From contig CM057142.1 in assembly GCA_029964075.1 (NCBI GenBank), positions 27,406,392 to 27,470,391 of the forward strand: 64,000 nt of DNA. The letters are read 5' to 3'. Source of the stretch: Patiria pectinifera. Lineage: Eukaryota; Echinodermata; Asteroidea; Valvatida; Asterinidae. This document shows positions 23,501 through 38,500 of this stretch, in pieces. The position numbers and the translations under genes were made by a program. Every line of letters starts with the position of its first letter. The first letter of the stretch is position 1. The notes beneath the pieces were generated by a model. It worked only from the letters and a program-made list of their open reading frames with translations. It was not told where the DNA came from and did not search any database.

Positions 23501-26500
23501 ATTCTTTGATTTTCCCTTCTTTTTTTCATAGCAAACCTTTATTTTTCAGTGCAATGGGAAGTGAAACTTCATTATCAGACACGTACACGCATAGTGCAGT
23601 CATTTAGCCATTTATTAAGACTTTCATCATGTACACATCATGCAGTGCAGTTCTCATGGTGTTGCCTACTTTCTAAATTTGGTCCCCTTAATTTTCAGTA
23701 TGAATCTCAAACTCTCCAGAACCTCTTTGGTTTGGATGAAATGTCAGGGATTTTAGGCGTTTTGTTGTTCCCGGTGTCCATTTGTTTCTTGTCATACGAT
23801 TATACAGGCTTAATTAAAGGGAGAAAATGACCTCATATATTACTTGCTCTACTATTTGACCATTACTTATGCGAACAAACAAGTTGTACATGTTTGGCTT
23901 GGACAACGGCGGATCCAGAACACAATTTTAGGGGGGGCCAAAAAAAAATTTGGTCCCCCCAAAAGTGGGTCAAAAAATTACGGCGTGGGGTTCGGGGCCC
24001 GCTTCCCCGAAAAAATTTTGGATTCTAGATGCTCTGTGGTGCGATCTGAGGCAATTTCTGACCACTTTAACCAATGTTTTTTTGAGGAAAAGATGGTGGT
24101 GTACTCATTGCCTGCCTTTATTGCGATGTTACATAAAAAAAAAAAAAAAAAAATTGGTTTCGTTTTTGGGGGGGGCCATGGCCTTGGGCTTGGAAGGAGT
24201 TTTGGTATATCCGGATAGTGAAGTTTTTGTTTAAATACCGATCAATACCGACCAATGATCTATGAATACCGAAACACCGGTGAACTCGGTATGGAATTTC
24301 AATACTGCGGTATTAATGTTCACAATGTTTGCAAAAGCCTTTTACATGTTAAAGAAAGAGAAAAAACGTCTTCCACATGTTTGATTCATTCATTGTGCTT
24401 CCAGTCATCCAGTGCCATGTCTGGATTGTTAATTACAGTGGAGAGACGTAGTTGTCAAGCTCAACTTGATAATCTGATACTTCAGCAGCTGCAATCCCAC
24501 CAGAAACGGCCTTTGAAGTTTTGCTATAAATGCCGCCATGTTTGCGGTTTTCTTTGTGTGTATTGTCTGGACGGAGAGTTCAATCAGTGTTTTACGCAGG
24601 GGCATGTTTTGACGGTCGTGACAAAAACTGGTTGTGTTGTTTGTAAAAATGACAAAAGTCATGGGAAAAGTCAAGGAATTTTGTGAGGACCAATTTACTT
24701 TTAAATTTTAAACTTGGTATGCATAATTTAGCACCTGTAACCTATTATACCCAACTAAATGCGACACATTACGCTGATACAAGCATTTTGATTTCAAATT
24801 TTTGCCTGGTCATATCCCCATTTCATTTAAGCACTTTTCAAGGAACAGGTTGGACAGTTTATTTGCATTTTAATGAACTACCATGAATTTTCATAGTTTG
24901 GTCATGGAAAAGTCCTGCCCCCTCTAAGATCTCGACCATCGAGTGACGAAAACTTATTAAAGTCGGTACATGCATAGAGCAACTCAACATGAATATACCC
25001 AATAAAGTTCATGACTATAGGTCAAAGGGTTTTGGAATTATGGCTAATTAATTATTCATATGCACAAATAGTCATTCCGGTTTGTCTACACTGCGTATAT
25101 GGGGAAATTCAGTTTTCACGGCGCGTAGCGCTGGAAAATTTTCAAGGGTATCGTGAAAAAAATTGAGGGGGGGGGGGGCGGATCCCCCCCGGCCCCTTTA
25201 CAGTTGAGCAAATGGAAATCTTGCTAATGCTTACAATAATATTGTACCTTGTGTTTAGACATCCTTTGCTAGTTAGTGAGGAGCAGAAATAATGTTTTTT
25301 GTGTTCCTCATGAAATTCCTCTTTTTTTCCTCCTCCTCCAGTCAATCTAACGGAAGACCAGAAGATCTGGTTCCTGAACTTCTACTGCAAGTTGTGTGTG
25401 ATTGGTCTGGTGCCAGACAAAACGAGGGTCAACGACCGACAGGTTAGTGACCTGTGGCGTCTGCCGCTAGTCATTTCCATCCAACGGGATTCCCACCCCC
25501 GTGTGGTGAATGATTCATGTTCTGCAGCTGTTCATTGCAGGCACATTCATGTTCGTCGTGGTGTCAAATGGGTGAAGCATGTCGTAATGTTTTATCGTTG
25601 TAGTATGCACGCTACGAGCCGCACAACAGTATGTCGTTATAAACACTGTTGTTGTTGAGACAGTATCTGAGACCTTTCAAAAAATAATTTGTATCAATAG
25701 TTTGCATTTTCACAGATCTAATAATGAATATGACTACTTCAAATAGAGTTTCATTATTTGATAAAACATGTATGTGCATATCAGTTAACCTATGGGTGCG
25801 AGTGGAGCACTGGATAAAGTAATGTACAGGATAATATAGCGTCCCATATGCTACTCGGCTGACATTGTGAACACAGGCACACTACATTTTCCCTAGGCAT
25901 TTTTGCTAGGATGCAACGTCAATCCTCCAACTGCCTCCATGTACAAATTGCATACAGCCTCAATCCTGCAAAATGCTCCATTATTTCTTGAATTTGGTTC
26001 TTGGAGGGGTGACCACTGCCTCAATCCTGCAAAGTCCTCCAGCAATCACTGTGTATGTTGAGGCAGAGCCAGTGACATCCTGGAGCAGTGCGGAGGATTT
26101 CAAATGATCTAGGCCTAAATTTATGCACGGCTGAGCATTTAACAACATAAATTCCGACCATAGACCTTGACACAGTGCATCCTCCAAAATCAGCCACACA
26201 TTTTTGCCATGTGGCCTCAATCCTGCAAAATCTCTCATTTTTTAAAGAGGATTTTGGAGGATGTGGGAAGGTTGGGTTCAACATTTCCCTGTTGGAAGAC
26301 CGGTACTTTAGTTTGGGGCAACCTTGTTTTTGGATGTCATCACCATAATGTACAGTGTAATCGTTATGTAATGCATTGAACGGCGAGCCCATTTCTTTCT
26401 TGCATGCTGCATTAATTATAGGATGCATCTAGAGCGTCTAAACAGGTGATCATGTGTGTCTTTCTAACGGACCCTAACGAACTAACACTAAAAATTCACA

Positions 26501-29500
26501 AAGCATAGAAATATGGGTTCCGTGTACATGTACAAGAACCCTGTCTTTACTGTGTTAAATTTCACATACTGACATCACAGTCTCAGAATAAGTGTACATG
26601 TTTAACCTTTATTCACAAATGCCTAAGACAGTTTACCCATTCCCATTGGTCGAGCGCTCGTCACGTGGTCGGTCTTAAACGGATGATAAAGACATGGCTA
26701 GCTGGTCTTAAACACTTTTTCAGTGTCACATGAAATATGGACTCTATGAAATCCAGTGCGTTTTACCATTTTATTGGTTGAACGTTCACAATCGTCACCT
26801 GGGCATGCACAATACTACCACTGAGTCAGTATTTCATAGTCCTAAATTCACAACTTACTTTAAACCCCAGCTGCATCTGTGCTTCATCGCGCAGTACGCA
26901 TGACGCGCACGCCAATCTCCATAAAAAGAGTTGTTTACGTCTAACGCGCGAGTGGGACACTCCATTATATAGCTAGAGGACATTTCGAAAAAACAGAAAG
27001 CAAATTTGTTGAACAAAATCATTGAAAAATTTGAATTTTTGACTTGTTTTGACTTTTGGACTGTAACATTTTGATTTTTTTACTGAAAAGGTTTCCGAGG
27101 GTAATTAGCGGCATTCCAGACTCCAACCAGTCTTAAACATACTGTTTAACACCTCCCAAGCACATATTTATTCCCTTATCAACTTTATTAATTTTTTTAT
27201 CATGGACTATTTTTTGCACAAGCCTTACTAAACTGTGTGCCTGTATGCTGTTTGTATGCTGTTTGTACTTTTAACACCCTGTGCATTTTATGTTTGCCGT
27301 TTATGTGTTTTGACTTTTGGACTTGTTGTGTACATCTGTGCGTAAACCTGTCACCAATGTCACAATGTCACAATAAAGTGACTGACATATTGAAGATATA
27401 ACAACTAACCCACCGACCCTTTTGTATGGTCGGATCCGGCCAGGCCCCATTAACACATCGCGTCAAAATGTTGAACTTTGTTTTCAGTCAATGGGGCCCG
27501 TTCTTTGTTTGGCTGTTTGCTTTGCTGTAGACGTTGTTGTGAAGTTTCAATAACGTTATCGGCAACAGATAGATATCGAGTATGTGTCAAGTTTTTACCG
27601 TTTTAAGTCAATGTGGTAGCTTGAGTTTATGAGAAGGTTTGTATCCTTCACAAAAGGGGGGGATTTTTCAACTTAATAATAAGGGTGAATAAAAAGTTGG
27701 TGCCCCAGATTATGTCCATAAGTTTCTGTCACAAATTGTTTTCTTGAAATGGGCACAAAGTTTAATTTCAGTAGTTGTGACAGGATAGTGTGTAAAAATA
27801 ATTGCCACAAGTAATGTGAGTGTACACCTACTATTCAACTAACAAAAATACCTACATTAAGCTGAAATTGAACAAGGCCTCCACCTTTTTTTCAGTTGCT
27901 TTGAATGCTAACATTCATTTTTGTAAAAAAAAAAAAAGTTATATTAATAATTGAGAGAAATTGCAAAGCGCAGACAATCGCAGGAAAAAAATCCATCTCA
28001 ACACGCTATAACAATAAATAAACGTACAAAATGCTCTATTTAAGTTTAATTTTTATACATGTAGTGTATGGAAACATCATGACGGATGTAACGTGTCTGA
28101 AATCAACTTCAAACACGTGATAAAAAACATACTGAATTATGGTATTCTAAGTTCTGTGGAACATTTCTATAAAAATGAAAATTTCTCTCTGCCTTAATAA
28201 ACAAAAACTCACAATAACACTTAGCACTTTGCATGTGAAAACAAGATGCCAAAACGACTGCTTAAAATGTATAATTTTAGCCCCCCCCCCACATTTAACC
28301 ACAGTCTATCTCACTGGCACAGCACTCAAATGAAAGGCCTTATTGTCCCCTTTCATTTGATACAACATTTGAGGTTGCAATGCTTGTAGTTCGGAAAATT
28401 TCATAAATTTTTCCACTTTTCATCGATTCAACTTTCGCTTGGAATTGCCCAGTGGCAAAAAATTATTTCAACTCTCATGATGGTGACCACAGAGTTTTGA
28501 ATGGAGTGGCTGTCTGAACATGCTTTTGAGCAAATTTTCTTGTCGTTTTGTTGTTTGATTTGCAGAGCCCACCAATCTTAAATCTGTACAGGGAAGAAGA
28601 CAGGCATATGGAATGCCGACGACACTGTGCTTTCAATTTCCCGGTAAGCGCAGCAAGTTCTGAAAAACAAGTGTGTTTGAAAAATAAATGTGTATTTAAG
28701 CGGTTGTTTAATATCTGTTTATTTAATATGCATATTTTGAAGTCATTGATGAGATGTATGCATTTTTCTCGCTCTCCATTTGGCAGTGCATGGTCCTGTT
28801 TGCCGGGCCTCGTAACTTCAAGACAGAGCTGCATGGCACCTTCGCTAGTTTATGTGACGACCCCAACAAGTGCGTGCGGGTCACCATGGCCAGTGGCTTC
28901 CATGAGGTATGTAATAGCCCTAACAGTCCGGAATCCTCCAATTTTAATACGATTTTGCACACCCCCTAGGGAGTTAAGGTTAACCTCCCCTTCCCCCCCC
29001 CCTCAAGTGAACAGTCTAACAGCAACATGAACAGCTAAAGACTGGAATAAATATAGCAATAGTGATCATGTGTAAGGCTTGTTAAATGCTCTCTGCCAAA
29101 GGGAGGTCTCAAAGCACTTCACAATTATTACTCCGGTTCAACAGACTATAAAACCACTTTTTTTCTGCAAATGAGATCTGGTATCTACACTCTGGTATCT
29201 GGTATCTAACCTCACAGGTACCCATTTTTTCTCCTGGGTGGAGAGAGGCAGTTGTAGAAAAGTGTCTAGCCCAAGGACACCAGCACCATGTTCCCCTCCA
29301 GGGTTCAAACCATAGAGCTATATTAAATTACTAGAGCGCTAACTCGATGTACAAAGTAATGCCTGCAGGGCTCATCCATGTTTGTGCACAAACCTATGGA
29401 AAACTCGAAATTTTGTACGGCTTTTGTACGGCTATTTGCATATCTGTGTTTGTATTCCATACCAGTGCATAATCGAAGCTGATACGCCCAAAACCGAAAC

Positions 29501-32500
29501 GCACGATCAGCAAATGAGCGTTTCATTTTGCTCTACGCAAACAGCGCAACGTGTGCGCGTCCCTCCGCTGCAGATGCTTTTTGCCTTGACGTTTTTTAAA
29601 CCGTTATGATGCGCTTAAGTTGTTTGCTAAGTACTTGCGCGTTGCATTTAGAGTACACTCTAACCCTAACTCCCTAGGGGGTGTGCAAAATCATATTGAA
29701 ATTGGAGGATTCAGGACTGTTGGGGTTAAAAATTCAATCCATCTATTTTGATTGTGTTCTACAAACACGCACATAAATTCAAAATGTCTGCGCCCAAAGC
29801 GGCTTCAAAGCGTCTCCGCGCGCAAGAATGAAGAGTTAGCGCTCTAGTAATTTAATATAGCTCTATGGTTCAAACCCACGTACCTTGGCACATTGGTCAA
29901 ACATTGTAACCATTGGACCACTGTGTTGTACTAAATTGTTGATTGATATGTACACAAGGCACTCATGTGGCATTGACTAATCATAAATTATAATGCATGT
30001 AACCTTGTCGGCTGATACAGGTAGCAAAGATGCTTGGCTCCAATGTACTTACCATACAAGGGGAACTCATCAGTCTACTTAAGGACGATTCACTAGAGGT
30101 ATGAAGGTCTTGAAATTATAATGTGCTTTTTCCTGTTACTGGCATGTGACACTCTACATGCACAATGAATCTAGACATTTTTCGGATTGTACCTTATAGT
30201 TTCTTGAATTGCATGTACCCTGACATAAATAAAGAAGTTTTGTTTTCCCTCGGATGGACAGTATGAAGTGACTCTCTCTGAAAAGTGAAGTGGTTCTCAG
30301 AAGGACCTTGTTTTCTTTTTTTGATTTTTAATAACAGTCACTTCGCGTAGTATTTCTTCACCATTATAAATCCTAAAAATTGGGAATGGGATGGGGGTTA
30401 TTGTATAAATTTAGGGTCTAAAGAGTGATCTTTTCCCTGTAATTTGTAATTTGCCATTCGTGTACCATTAACCCTAACGTACCTGAATCCATCAAAATCC
30501 ACACCCTTGTTTCGGGGGATTTCGGTGGATTCAGGATACCTCCATATTGAGCAGTTTATAGGGGACTTTGATGGATTCAGGATCTCAACAGATTTACTCC
30601 CGGCTAATTGGTGGATTACAATGGACTCACTGGCCACCAAATTTTTTTTTGCATGGCAAAATTTATGGATTTTGGCAGATTCAGGATACTTTCTAGTAAA
30701 TATACCCGAGGGGTTAGGGTTAATAATGACTTGTAAACAGTATTTTATTTGTTGGGTAGGTAGTTTGCTGTGAATTCATAAACACTCTTGGACGATGACT
30801 GCATTAAGGAGTGCAACCAAATACCTACATGTAGATTCCTTTAATCAGTTACGAGTTCTCTGCCTTCATAAAGCAGGATTGACTGGCTGTGACTGTGAAA
30901 CTTGATACAGCTTTGCCTTGACTGTAGGTAATTGATAAGTCTTTTTTTCTGACTTTTTCTGCTGTTTCAGGTTATTCAGGGCATAATATCTTACTTACCG
31001 GACACCTTAGATGCATTTGCAAGGGGCGGGGGCAACGTGATCACAGAATCCAAGGTGAGTGTGTCAAGGGTCAATCTATCTAGTTCCCCCTTGGTCTTCA
31101 CTGCATCCTTGGCGTAAGCTAGGGCTGTGCATTTTTCGAATAATGTAGTATTCGATTATTCCAACTTGGACTGATCAAATAATCGATTTTGAAATGCGCT
31201 AAGCATGCTGAAACCTAAACATATTAAAATAACATCAAGAACAGGTAGCGGAGTGGCTGATCCTCGACCGATTTTAAAGAAGAAATTGAAGCTAATGTTC
31301 CACATGGAAGCTCTCAAATCGTGCACGTAACTGGCATTTTAAACTCTGTCATGTATTGACAAGTTAGCTATGTTGAAAAAAAATATATACATTGAGGCAA
31401 AAAAAAAAATATATACTCGGTCTCTGGTCAGCGCGCGCGTCAATTTTAATCATGCGCGTCAACCTTTTTTTTTCTCTTCAAATTAACACGGAATCTACAA
31501 CAGCGCCCTCTATTGCTGCGCCTCCTCAAATTTTTGTACCAAGGAGCACCAAGGAATGGGGAAATTGCACCAAGGCAAATGATAAAGGGCACCAAAGCAA
31601 ATTATGGAGGACACCAATGTATAACGAGGACACAAAAAAGCAAAATAGTACCCACCTTGTCTGTACAATACAAGCTTGAAAAAAAAAAAGCCGCGTCGCC
31701 GCATCAATTCCGGAACTTCGGTCTGACCAGAGACCGACTATTTTTTTGTTGTTGGCCTAATACATACGTGTACATGATGTTCATAAAAAGATCTTACCTC
31801 AATGTTAAATGGTCCAATATTCAAATATTTGATCAACTCTGAGTTCCAATAATCAAATACTAAATTATTGAAAAATGCACAGCACTAGAATATAACTCAC
31901 AAATGTTACAAGCTTCAGTACCTGTGGGGTCGTTCAGACAGGGGGCTTTCTTCGGAGATAGCTTCGAAGTTAGCTACCTCCACCCAAAATAGTTGTCGTT
32001 GGAACACGTGCTCACATGCTGCATTGACCAGTGGCCACATTTGACCAGTGTACCGAGATAGTCCAACAGGGCGTTGTGTACAGTATACCGGCAGAAGCAG
32101 AAAGTCAACTGAATTCACCTCTGGAGCTAGCTCTGGAGCTAACCAGCCCCAATATTAGCCCCGAACATTTTAATGAGGCTAGATCCGCTTTTGGCTCAGT
32201 GGGCTTCTTTTTATACGACCGAGCTCCACCCTTATTTGTCATTTGGACGCAACAGACCTAGGGTTGCAGACCAGTAAATAAACTGCCATAGACCCCAATG
32301 ATAAATGCCCCCACTTCAAAAATTCAGGAAAAATACTCACAACTCTTCAAGGTATTCGAGACACACATTAAATTAAAGCTAATTTCATCATCTTTCATTT
32401 TCTTTTCAATTTTCGGGGGGATAATTGATGACTTTGAGGAGAAATTTCCACCCTGAAGCCCATCACCATTTTTAAAAACGAAGCCTGCACTCCATTGCAA

Positions 32501-35500
32501 AATAGGGCGCTGTTAGGGCTCCAATTTCATCCAAATTGCATAGAACTACAAGCTCGCAGTCCTCTGCGCGGCTTCCACCCATATTTTTTACAAACCCTCA
32601 AGTTCATGGTCCACAATATGCTCAAATAACGAAGAATTTGAGGGCATGCAAATCGTGATTTGGCCGGCGTAGGCGATTTTGGACCGATTTACTGGTCTGC
32701 AACCCTAGAGGTCCTCGCTGAGGCATCTGGTCGTTGCTTATATGTCTGACCAAATATCACGTAACCTATTTGGTGACCTTTTAGCTCCACCATAACTCCA
32801 TATCCTGAGTTGACCATCATTGTATGAATGTAAGCAGATTTTACATTTTCATCACTAGCTCCACAAATCCCCTGTTCAGTTCGTTAATTGGAAAAGAACT
32901 AGCTCTAGATCTGCCCTCCGTCTGAAAATACCCTATGTTGTGTAAACAAAAAGTAATTCATTTTGAGAGTTGACAAACTCCCCAGTCACAAGTCATAAAA
33001 CGGGTGAGGAATCCGTTTAAAAAAAAATATTTTTATTGCTTGTTATTGTCTTGATAAGCCTTGGCCTTTAAAACCCAAAGCTCACATAACGTAGGCCATG
33101 ATCCCTATTTGTTGCCATGGCGTTTGCCTTCCTACCCCACTTGAAATGTTCCAGTGGACAAGTGTCATTGAACAAGAAAACAATATGGCCTTGCAGCATC
33201 AAAGAACAAAAATTCCAGAAAAAACAGAAATTCCAGAAATTATGAATTCCTTAAAGGGAAGATACAACATTTGCAAACATCAACAAGCGAAATGATCAAA
33301 TTATCACAAAATACCTTACTGGATTGTTAGGGAATGACAGTCTAAAGCATCCTGTAAAATTGTGGCTCCTGGTGAGCTGACATTTTCAAGAAAACTTGTA
33401 TTTTTCCAGCGCTGGTCGGCCGACCAGCGTTGGAGAATTTTTTTTTTCTTTCAAAAAACTGCCTCCAATTTTTCATATTTTGTTATTTTCACATTTCCTT
33501 TGCAATTGATTGCACTCCTGTAAAGGATTACAAGCCTGCTAAACTGATTCTCCGACCTTACAATTCCCCAAAGTCTATAAATTGCTTCGTTTCACCTTAT
33601 TAAAGTGGGGTCCGGTAACCAGACTGCAAGAACATGATTGGTTTTCTTGGTTTTTCCAGCATCTACAAGCCCAGAAAGTGAAACAAGTCAGTTTAACAAT
33701 ATTTGCTATGGTACACAAACCCTCCAAATCCATTTACTTCAAAATATTGCAGAAAAAAGAAATGTTGTACATTCCCTTTAACCCTAACTCCCTAGCGTCT
33801 TTTATTAGGAACTGGACCAAGTCCATCAATATCCATCAATCACTGTGCGTCCAATACAAAACTGTACATAACATAATGGAATTCACCACTGACGCACGGA
33901 CTTGCTACACACGGCTTTTATGACAATAGCAGTACAGGAAGCTAGGCAAAATCAATCAGATACCCCTAGCACTGCTTCAGGCCATTAGGCCCAAGTCCAT
34001 CATACTCCATCAATATTGAGTCATGCCAGGCCTTCTGGACCAAGTCCCCCAAAATCCCCCAAAATCCACCAAAATGGGGGGATGGATTTTGATGGAGTTG
34101 GGGTGGTTAGGGTTAATAGGTCTTCCAACAGGTGTATGACCGGCAGGTACCCATGGGTTGAGAAGGGTGTGGCATACTATGTGCAGTACTGTGGTATTCA
34201 GTTGTTATTATCGATTGAGAGTAGGAGAAGGAGGTATTATGATTTATGCATCTGAGCCGAGTCAAGTGCATTAATTTTTTTATCACAAATGAAAAAGCCT
34301 TATCAACAATAAACAATTGGGGGGAGTATGTGGCCTAGTGGTTAGGGTTCGTGACTCATGATCAGAGGGTCCGGGGTTCGAATCCAGCCGCTGGTCATAT
34401 ATTGTGTCCTTGGGCAAGGCACTTCACCCCCACTTGCCCCTCACCACCCAGGAGTATAAATGGGTACCGGCATTAGCTGGGGAGTAACTTGCGATGGACT
34501 AGCATCCCATTCAGGGGGAGTAGAAATATTCTCAGTCGTTTCATGCTACTGAAACCGGAGATAAACACCGGCCTGATGAGCCACATTGGCTCGCGACAGA
34601 CTTTTTTATAGCCGAAGCATTTAAGTCGGAATGTAAATCAAAAACTCGGCTATCAAAAGAATAAACTATGGGGGGAAAAATTGGTGTCCTGAGACCCATT
34701 TTAACAGCCTTGGTCACCATTAATCCAAAAGGTTCAGGTTTTATATGAGGGTAATATTATTCTTTTTTTTGGTCAAAATGTTGCCGCCCAAAATCCACCG
34801 AGTAATGTTGAAATTTAAGTATCCAATGAACTAACTGGCAAAAAAAACAAGTCCCGTGGGTAAAATCACACGTTGGGATGTCATGGTGGTGCTTGCATTT
34901 GTACCAAAAAAAAAATATAATAATAATGGACAGAGTTCAGAGTTGTTGGCTGCCATTGAAAAGAGGGCCTGTGAAATATTTGGGGGGAAAAATAGAATTA
35001 CCTTGCACAAATCGTATAAACCAAATTTAATGAAACTTTCTAAGATTTGACATGAGAAGCAACCACATTTTGTGTAAAAGTTGCAGTTCTGCCAAGTTTT
35101 CAGTGTTTTCCTGCCATTTGAATTTTGGGGGAGGAAATTAAGTTTATCTGTCTGAGAATCCAGCTATGTGTCTGTCTCTGTACTGTTTTGTCTTGTGGTA
35201 AGGGCCCGATTCATATCCCGGACGAGTTCAGGACAAGTTGCGGGTAGAAGTGTACACTTTGTCCGGAAGAAGCTCTGTATTTGTTCCAGACATGTTCTGG
35301 GAAAATTTTCACTAGCAACTGCTTGACTCGCCAATACTGATAACTTCCTTGCGGGAAAATTGCGGGGAAGTTGTTCAGAATCCTGCAACTTATACCCGAT
35401 ACAATGTCCCAAACTTGTCCGGAACTCGTCCCAGATATGAATCAAGATGGACCCTAAATGTACATTGTTGAGTCTCTTTCAGTAATCACATTTGTCCACA

Positions 35501-38500
35501 TTACCCAGCTCTCTATTCCATTGTTAATCCCAATAGACCAATCCATTAAAGAGGTTGTGGAATGCTGAAAGTCATTTTGTTTTTTATATTTTTTTATTGT
35601 AGAGTAGACCCACATATATCATAATGACAAAGTCCCATTCTTTTGTAATGTGCGTTTATATGTTTATAAAACTGAAATTCATTGAGTAATTTGTTGGTCG
35701 ATGAGCGCATAATTGAAATCAATAGTCGTCGGGTTCTTCGTAAAATGAGAAAAATCATGATGTAGTAAATAGGACTCATGTATACTATGCTGCATCAGGA
35801 GTCCTGTTTATTACGTCACGATTTACTATGTTTTGTTTGCTGCCCCCAACGATGACTTTTACACAAATTGCACGTTCGGGTCGAAACAGGACCTGAAAAA
35901 CAGCTCTCAAAAGTACTCATTTCATGACGGACACAATAGTCGTTTTTATTTCATCACACCTTAGGCTACATATACCCGAAAAATGACGGAAATGTCTTTG
36001 AGCATTCCACAACCTCTTTACGCCCCGCCCACACAGTGTTTTGACCAATCCTGGCCTTGATTGATGTCCGATATGCGCGCACAAAAGCCTGACATGCGTG
36101 CACGGGAAGATGACACATTGGAGAGGAGTACATGTGTATATGTCAATAAGCAAGTTTGGTATTCCAACTACGCATGTGCACGTCAAAATTTGCCGATTTT
36201 TCTTTCGGATAAAACTTTCATCGTATGCGTGCAAAAGCATAGCGGGGTACTTGCAAAATTGAAGAGATCATCGTGTTCTGAAGTATAACATTTTGCAAAA
36301 AACCTTTGGACAGCGAAGTGTTTTTAGGTGTCTTGTGTGTCAAAACTGTTGTGCGAACGAAACTTCCATCTCTTTTCAATTGCACGAAAAATTGCACAGA
36401 ATGCAGGTTTGGTTACCACGTCCCCTATCCGCTCCGTTCACAAGTACCCTCTCACCGGCAAAGAAAGTACAGTTGGGGGTGACCGACCGACGCCATCTTG
36501 CCTGACTGCAATTTTGCCGCAACGCGCGGCTTGCCACTGCGTGTACCCTGGTGTACGTGCGTCACACACAAGGAACAGCTAAATGTCCCGCCCATGGGAC
36601 GTCGTTGCTAGGTAAAAGGGCACCCTCTTTCGTTGGTGCACGGAGCCCATAGCCTTGTGTGCATTTATCTGCCACGATTATCCCCAGTGAAAATCGTCGA
36701 ATCTTGCTGTGCACCAGACTATTTTGGAAAGCCAAACTCGCTTATTGCTGATGTCCGCAGTGGGTGGGTCCAAGTGGTCTATTTCATAGCTCTGGTCTGC
36801 CTAAAGCGAATAACCTAGCCAACTTCAAGAAACATTCTGTGTCTATTGAGTTTTATGCTTGCATGTGTGTGTATCCTAAAACTTGAGGATTCTTTAGACC
36901 AATCTGGGACGCTGTCAGTTAAACAACATCACGATGGCCTCCTTCATTGGCGAAAGCATTGTGCTAGCTGTTGTTCAGATAATCCATCACAGGGTGTGCT
37001 GCGTTGTGCAATAGCTTGCATAGTGGTTCTCCATTGAAGGGGGCCTCGTGCTTGTACAGTAACCACGTGTCTGGATTCGTCAAGTGCATCAGTCTGAGCT
37101 TCTAAATGGTGATCATCGGCAGTAATTTGATGGAGAGCAGAGCCAAGAAATTGGGTCTGGGAAGTTGAACAGAGCCATAATAATTAACGACAATTCTCCT
37201 TGCCATTCCCCTGTTCTCACTTTCTAGATTCTTGGGTTTGGGTTTGACAATCTATTTCTTTGCCGAAGGGTAAGCGGGCATTTTCATCCTGTCGCTTCCC
37301 CACTCCATCCCATCTCTAACCCCACTCTCCCCCCATCTCCCCCCCCCCTTGTTGCACCCTCTACCCCTTCTGCTCCCCTCACCTATTTTTTTCATGATTG
37401 TTTCCTCCCAAGTGGTGGGAGAAATCAGAGATTTCAAAATCCTCATTTTTGTTCAAACCAAAAATCGGTTATCCGATTTTACCGGAAGCTCCCATTCAGC
37501 TCACAGTCATGCCATCAAAAAGTGAGGAGTGTGGTGCTGCATGCAGTGTCCTCCCAATGACTGGGTATAGTTTGCAGGATTCAGTGACCACTGGGCCTTG
37601 ACAAAAACACGCCACAGCTGTAATGTTGACAAACAAATGGATGGGAACTCTCCAGAGAGCTATGTTAAATTACTAGAGCGCTAATTCGATGTACAAAGTA
37701 ATGCCTGATGGGCGCATCCATGTTTGTGCACAAACCTATGGAAAACTCAAAACTTTGTACGGCTTTTGTACGACTATTTGCATATCTGCGTTTGTATTCC
37801 ATACCGGTGCGTCATCGAAGCCGATACGCCCCAAACCGAAACGCACGATCAGCAAATGAGCGTGTCATTTTGCTCTACGCAAACAGCGCAATGCGTGCGC
37901 GTATTCGCTGCAGATGCTTTTTGCCGTGACATTTTTTTAACTGTCATGACGCGCAGTTGTTTGCGTATGTTCTGCTTGCGCGTTGCATATGTAGAGTACA
38001 CTTTCAAAATTCAGTCCATCTAATTTCATTATGTTCTACAAACACGCACATGAATTCAAAATGTCTGCACCCAGGACGGCTTCAAAGCATCTCCGCGCAC
38101 AAGAATGAGGAGTTAGCGCTCTAGTAATTTCATATAGCTCTATGGAACTCTCTGATATAGTCTAATGGGCAGGCTATTCATATACCAAGAAGTCCACTAG
38201 CAAGTGAGTGTAGTTACAAACAGAGACCATGGAGCAAATTGGGGGAGGTTCCAGTTGTTTTCTTCAGCCTTGACACAGAAAATGGAAGGCTTAGTTTGTT
38301 TAAGGTTGATTTTGAAAATCGGGGTTTGCAAAAGCGAAACCGAAAAGTGGGATTCAAACCGAATTGAAAAATATCCGGATTTAAGTTCCACCACTTCCTC
38401 CCTGTGCATACTTCACTGCTCAGTACATGTATACTAATGTTAACTTACCAGTAGCTACATGTAGGTACATGCAAGGCAACGATGCACCTCACTCGGTGTG

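Larger units (their letters stand above)
20139..25341. other. intron 5
   Basis: Holds B4 (20547-21078), the GGATC-rich element X1 (21185-22311), a 63-bp tandem duplication, hAT-like MITE A1 (22538-23035) and pogo-like S1 (23304-23490). G- and A-rich low complexity occurs at 23920-24190 and 25150-25200. The 143-codon frame near 24255 is treated as chance. Confidence 0.7.
29050..29930 (-). mobile_element. tRNA-derived SINE R2, split by A2
   Basis: 29050-29310 and 29876-29930 together match R1. The break is the 8-bp target duplication of A2 within GGGTTCAAACCC, the Pol III B box. Confidence 0.85.
28907..30020. other. intron 8
   Basis: Mostly repeats: a 62-bp TIR element (28918-28979), SINE R2 split by hAT-like MITE A2 (29050-29930), and a second 62-bp element nested inside A2. 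Confidence 0.75.

Noticed and set aside
24255-24686. 143-codon open frame with a Cys-rich stretch (CYKCRHVCGFLC)
   Set aside because: No spacing of a known zinc finger, no homologue recognised, AT-rich surroundings, and the same bases are open on the other strand. Judged chance.
29382-29609. Similar 60-99 codon frames in all A-family MITEs (MCTNLWKT-type start)
   Set aside because: The frames recur because the DNA copies are similar. A second frame is open across the same bases in A3 and A4, there is no transposase motif, and copies differ by frameshifts.
37280-37390. Pyrimidine-rich tract as a splice acceptor for a hidden exon
   Set aside because: No AG followed by a frame that fits between exons 10 and 11, which already join cleanly.
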